From Choristocarpus tenellus KU-1152 (lineage: Eukaryota; Phaeophyceae), in NCBI GenBank assembly GCA_964200185.2, contig CAXNAD020000396.1, positions 1-20,425 of the forward strand: a DNA stretch of 20,425 bases, written 5' to 3'. A program made the position numbers and the translations under genes. Below, piece by piece: positions 19,330 through 20,425 of this stretch (position 1 is its first letter; each line of letters begins with the position of its first letter). The notes beneath the pieces are model-generated. The model searched no databases. It saw only the letters and a program-made list of their open reading frames with translations, and had not been told where the DNA came from.

Positions 19330-19534
19330 GAGGGACCTCCTTGAGGAGTGGGCAAACAGAGTGGAGCAACAAGTGATGGTCAGTGTTATGCATACAACTG
19401 TGCTTTTCCTAGACGAATCACAGCTCCTGGCATTGGTGTCGGCTGTTGGTAGAGTAGCGCCATCAGGAGGGCTAGCGGAGGGAGGGGCACAGGAATGGCC
19501 TGGGAGGCTTGACAGGGCTACTGCAGGGAGTCTG
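19330..19534 (+). CDS. VPS13: VPS13-like exon, start of post-VAB region
   Basis: Entered in phase 2, so that a split Arg codon is completed, and read as RDLLEEWANRVEQQVMVSVM followed by HTTVLFLDESQLLALVS. This resembles the post-VAB 'beta strand - (I/V)S-(L/F)-x-(D/E)-x-x-x-x-E/Q-L-L-x-L' segment in which VPS13 RBG repeats resume (APT1-like region). The preferred end is CTG|GTGGGT at 19535, which gives phase 0 and fits the next exon. A donor four bases later (GTACTT) would break the frame. The following GGLAEGGAQEW portion is an insert-like loop. Confidence 0.7.
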
Positions 19535-19916
19535 GTGGGTACTTGTTTAGAGGAAGCACAGCTTTGTGTATGTTCAAGAAGTATGGGTGCGTGCTCTGTA
19601 CACATCTGTGTATCCAGGATTTGTGAAAAAGAAACCCTCAGCTCCCCACTCTTGCTGTAACTTTTGTCATGTTTCCAAGCTTTTGCATCGCCCAAGAGGA
19701 GAGACGGGGGAGTGGATACAGAAACTTGTGATCTGTTGAGGTTGTTATCTGATTATGCCAGAGCACAAGTATAGCAGTTGTATCAATATAGTTCTATTTT
19801 CGAACTACGAATTCAAAGTAGGAAACAAAAGCTGTGAAGAAAATACAGGCAACCCAACATGTTTCCCTCTTGCTCCCATTGGACCTGCTATCTACATGTA
19901 TTTTTCTATGCCCCAG
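19535..19916 (+). other. Intron (phase 0, 382 bp)
   Basis: Donor GTGGGT at 19535 and acceptor TATGCCCCAG ending at 19916. In the host frame the reading continues after 19534 through a Cys-rich stretch to a stop at 19658, so an alternative intron-retention product would terminate there. A small additional exon near 19700 cannot be excluded, but I found no phase-compatible pair with good sites. Confidence 0.58.
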
Positions 19917-20132
19917 GAGGGTGTGGGAGCCCCCCTCTTACAGAAAGCAAACGGGGGTGCTGCAGCTATCCCAGGTATCTGTAGTGTGTACCTGGATAAG
20001 GGGATAGCAAGGCACTGGCAAGGCGCACCAGTTGCACAATTGGGTGCATTGGCAATGTCTGCCTTGGACGTGGAGCGCTTGGCACACCTCAAAGGTTATC
20101 AGAGGGTTGACACTCGGCTTTATGGCCTACAG
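19917..20132 (+). CDS. VPS13: VPS13-like exon ending at the 'LQ(V/I)DN' boundary
   Basis: A 72-codon exon, phase 0 at both ends (CCCCAG acceptor, CTACAG|GTGTGT donor). The final stretch HLKGYQRVDTRLYGLQ stops at Gln. In VPS13 proteins the post-VAB region contains a segment of the form 'hydrophobic-x-hydrophobic-x-x-(L/I)-Q-(I/V)-D-N', so the next exon, outside the window, should start with Val/Ile-Asp-Asn-like residues. The middle contains a loop rich in Ala and Gly (GAPLLQKANGGAAAIPG). The gene continues beyond the window and no stop codon in a coding context is seen. Confidence 0.7.
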
Positions 20133-20425
20133 GTGTGTTGGTGAACAATTTGTTAGTCCTCACTCTAAATAGAAGAGGCCCAGAGTTTTTTCCCTTCATG
20201 TAATTATTGTTTCTTGGAAGTGACGATTTTTTGTACTCATTATAAGTACATATCAAGCGATTTTGGTGAGAGTGGAAAACACTTTCTGTGCAATGCTCTG
20301 TGTCTTGTAACAGATAGCATGGTACTCATGTTTCATCTTAACATTGTCCTTTCACGCTGTCTGATGGTTATTTTACCCCCTCATGGAAGAAAATGTTAGG
20401 TAATGTGTGCCTATGAGAGGGGGGG
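20133..20425 (+). other. Start of a further intron (runs off the window)
   Basis: The donor GTGTGT at 20133 is followed at once by an in-frame TGA in the spliced frame, then AT-rich sequence with no matching acceptor and exon. The window ends in a G run. Confidence 0.55.

Larger units (their letters stand above)
557..20132 (+). other. VPS13: VPS13-family giant lipid transfer protein gene, partial at both ends (gene span)
   Basis: Seen: eleven exons join with matching phases (0,1,2,1,0,0,0,0,2,0) to give 4,017 stop-free codons from 852 to 20132. The product has long stretches of alternating beta-strand-like segments followed by a repeat region in which 'hydrophobic-x-N-x-x-x-x-hydrophobic' recurs. 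Known: VPS13 proteins are rod-like bridges that channel glycerolipids between membranes at contact sites. They carry an N-terminal chorein domain, a long repeating-beta-groove (RBG) body, a VAB domain of six Asn-marked repeats that binds adaptors, and a C-terminal ATG2_C/PH-like region. Inferred: this is a VPS13 protein whose chorein N-terminus and distal C-terminus lie outside the window. The subfamily is unresolved; plant homologues such as SHRUBBY or VPS13B-like proteins are candidates. Human VPS13 proteins are roughly 3,100-4,400 residues, so this one is probably longer than usual because of inserts. No start codon, promoter or polyA site is visible. Confidence 0.78.

Overview
The window is eukaryotic nuclear DNA. 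It carries the internal part of one very large, intron-rich gene on the + strand, with both ends outside the window. GT-AG introns, pyrimidine-tract acceptors, AT microsatellites in the introns, an inverted-repeat transposon and mixed base composition (G-rich exons, AT-rich introns) exclude a bacterial source. The organism cannot be fixed from sequence alone. A land-plant or streptophyte-alga type of genome is my best guess, mainly because an intronic element has ends almost identical to the plant Stowaway MITE consensus. That guess is weak.

The gene encodes a VPS13-family bridge-like lipid transfer protein (RBG or chorein superfamily). Manual splicing gives eleven exons, at about 827/852-1040, 2188-2287, 3918-4152, 5397-5479, 5851-10826, 11219-12436, 12801-13289, 13970-14731, 15468-19045, 19330-19534 and 19917-20132. 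Every junction between them is phase-compatible. A possible exon near 557-685 could not be joined. Counted from 852 the spliced frame is 12,051 nt, or 4,017 codons, without a stop. The N-terminal chorein domain and the extreme C-terminus are not in the window.

Layout of the protein: the small 5' exons end the N-terminal region, with a Trp-rich GWLRSWWW segment. Exons at 5397-13289 hold the long stretch of beta-rich repeats interrupted by hydrophilic inserts. Exons 13970-14731 and 15468-19045 hold a VPS13 adaptor-binding (VAB, also called SHR-BD) region with at least five repeats, each with a characteristic Asn. Exons 19330-20132 begin the post-VAB region, ending in YGLQ just where VPS13 proteins typically have a '(L)Q(I/V)DN' segment.

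Non-coding parts: introns of about 280-1,630 bp. The 1,630-bp intron contains a 725-bp TA-flanked inverted-repeat element (2741-3465) plus an extra, closely related end at 2543. The 736-bp intron at 14732-15467 contains a 177-codon antisense open frame of unknown status. No second gene, tRNA, rRNA, CRISPR or promoter could be supported.
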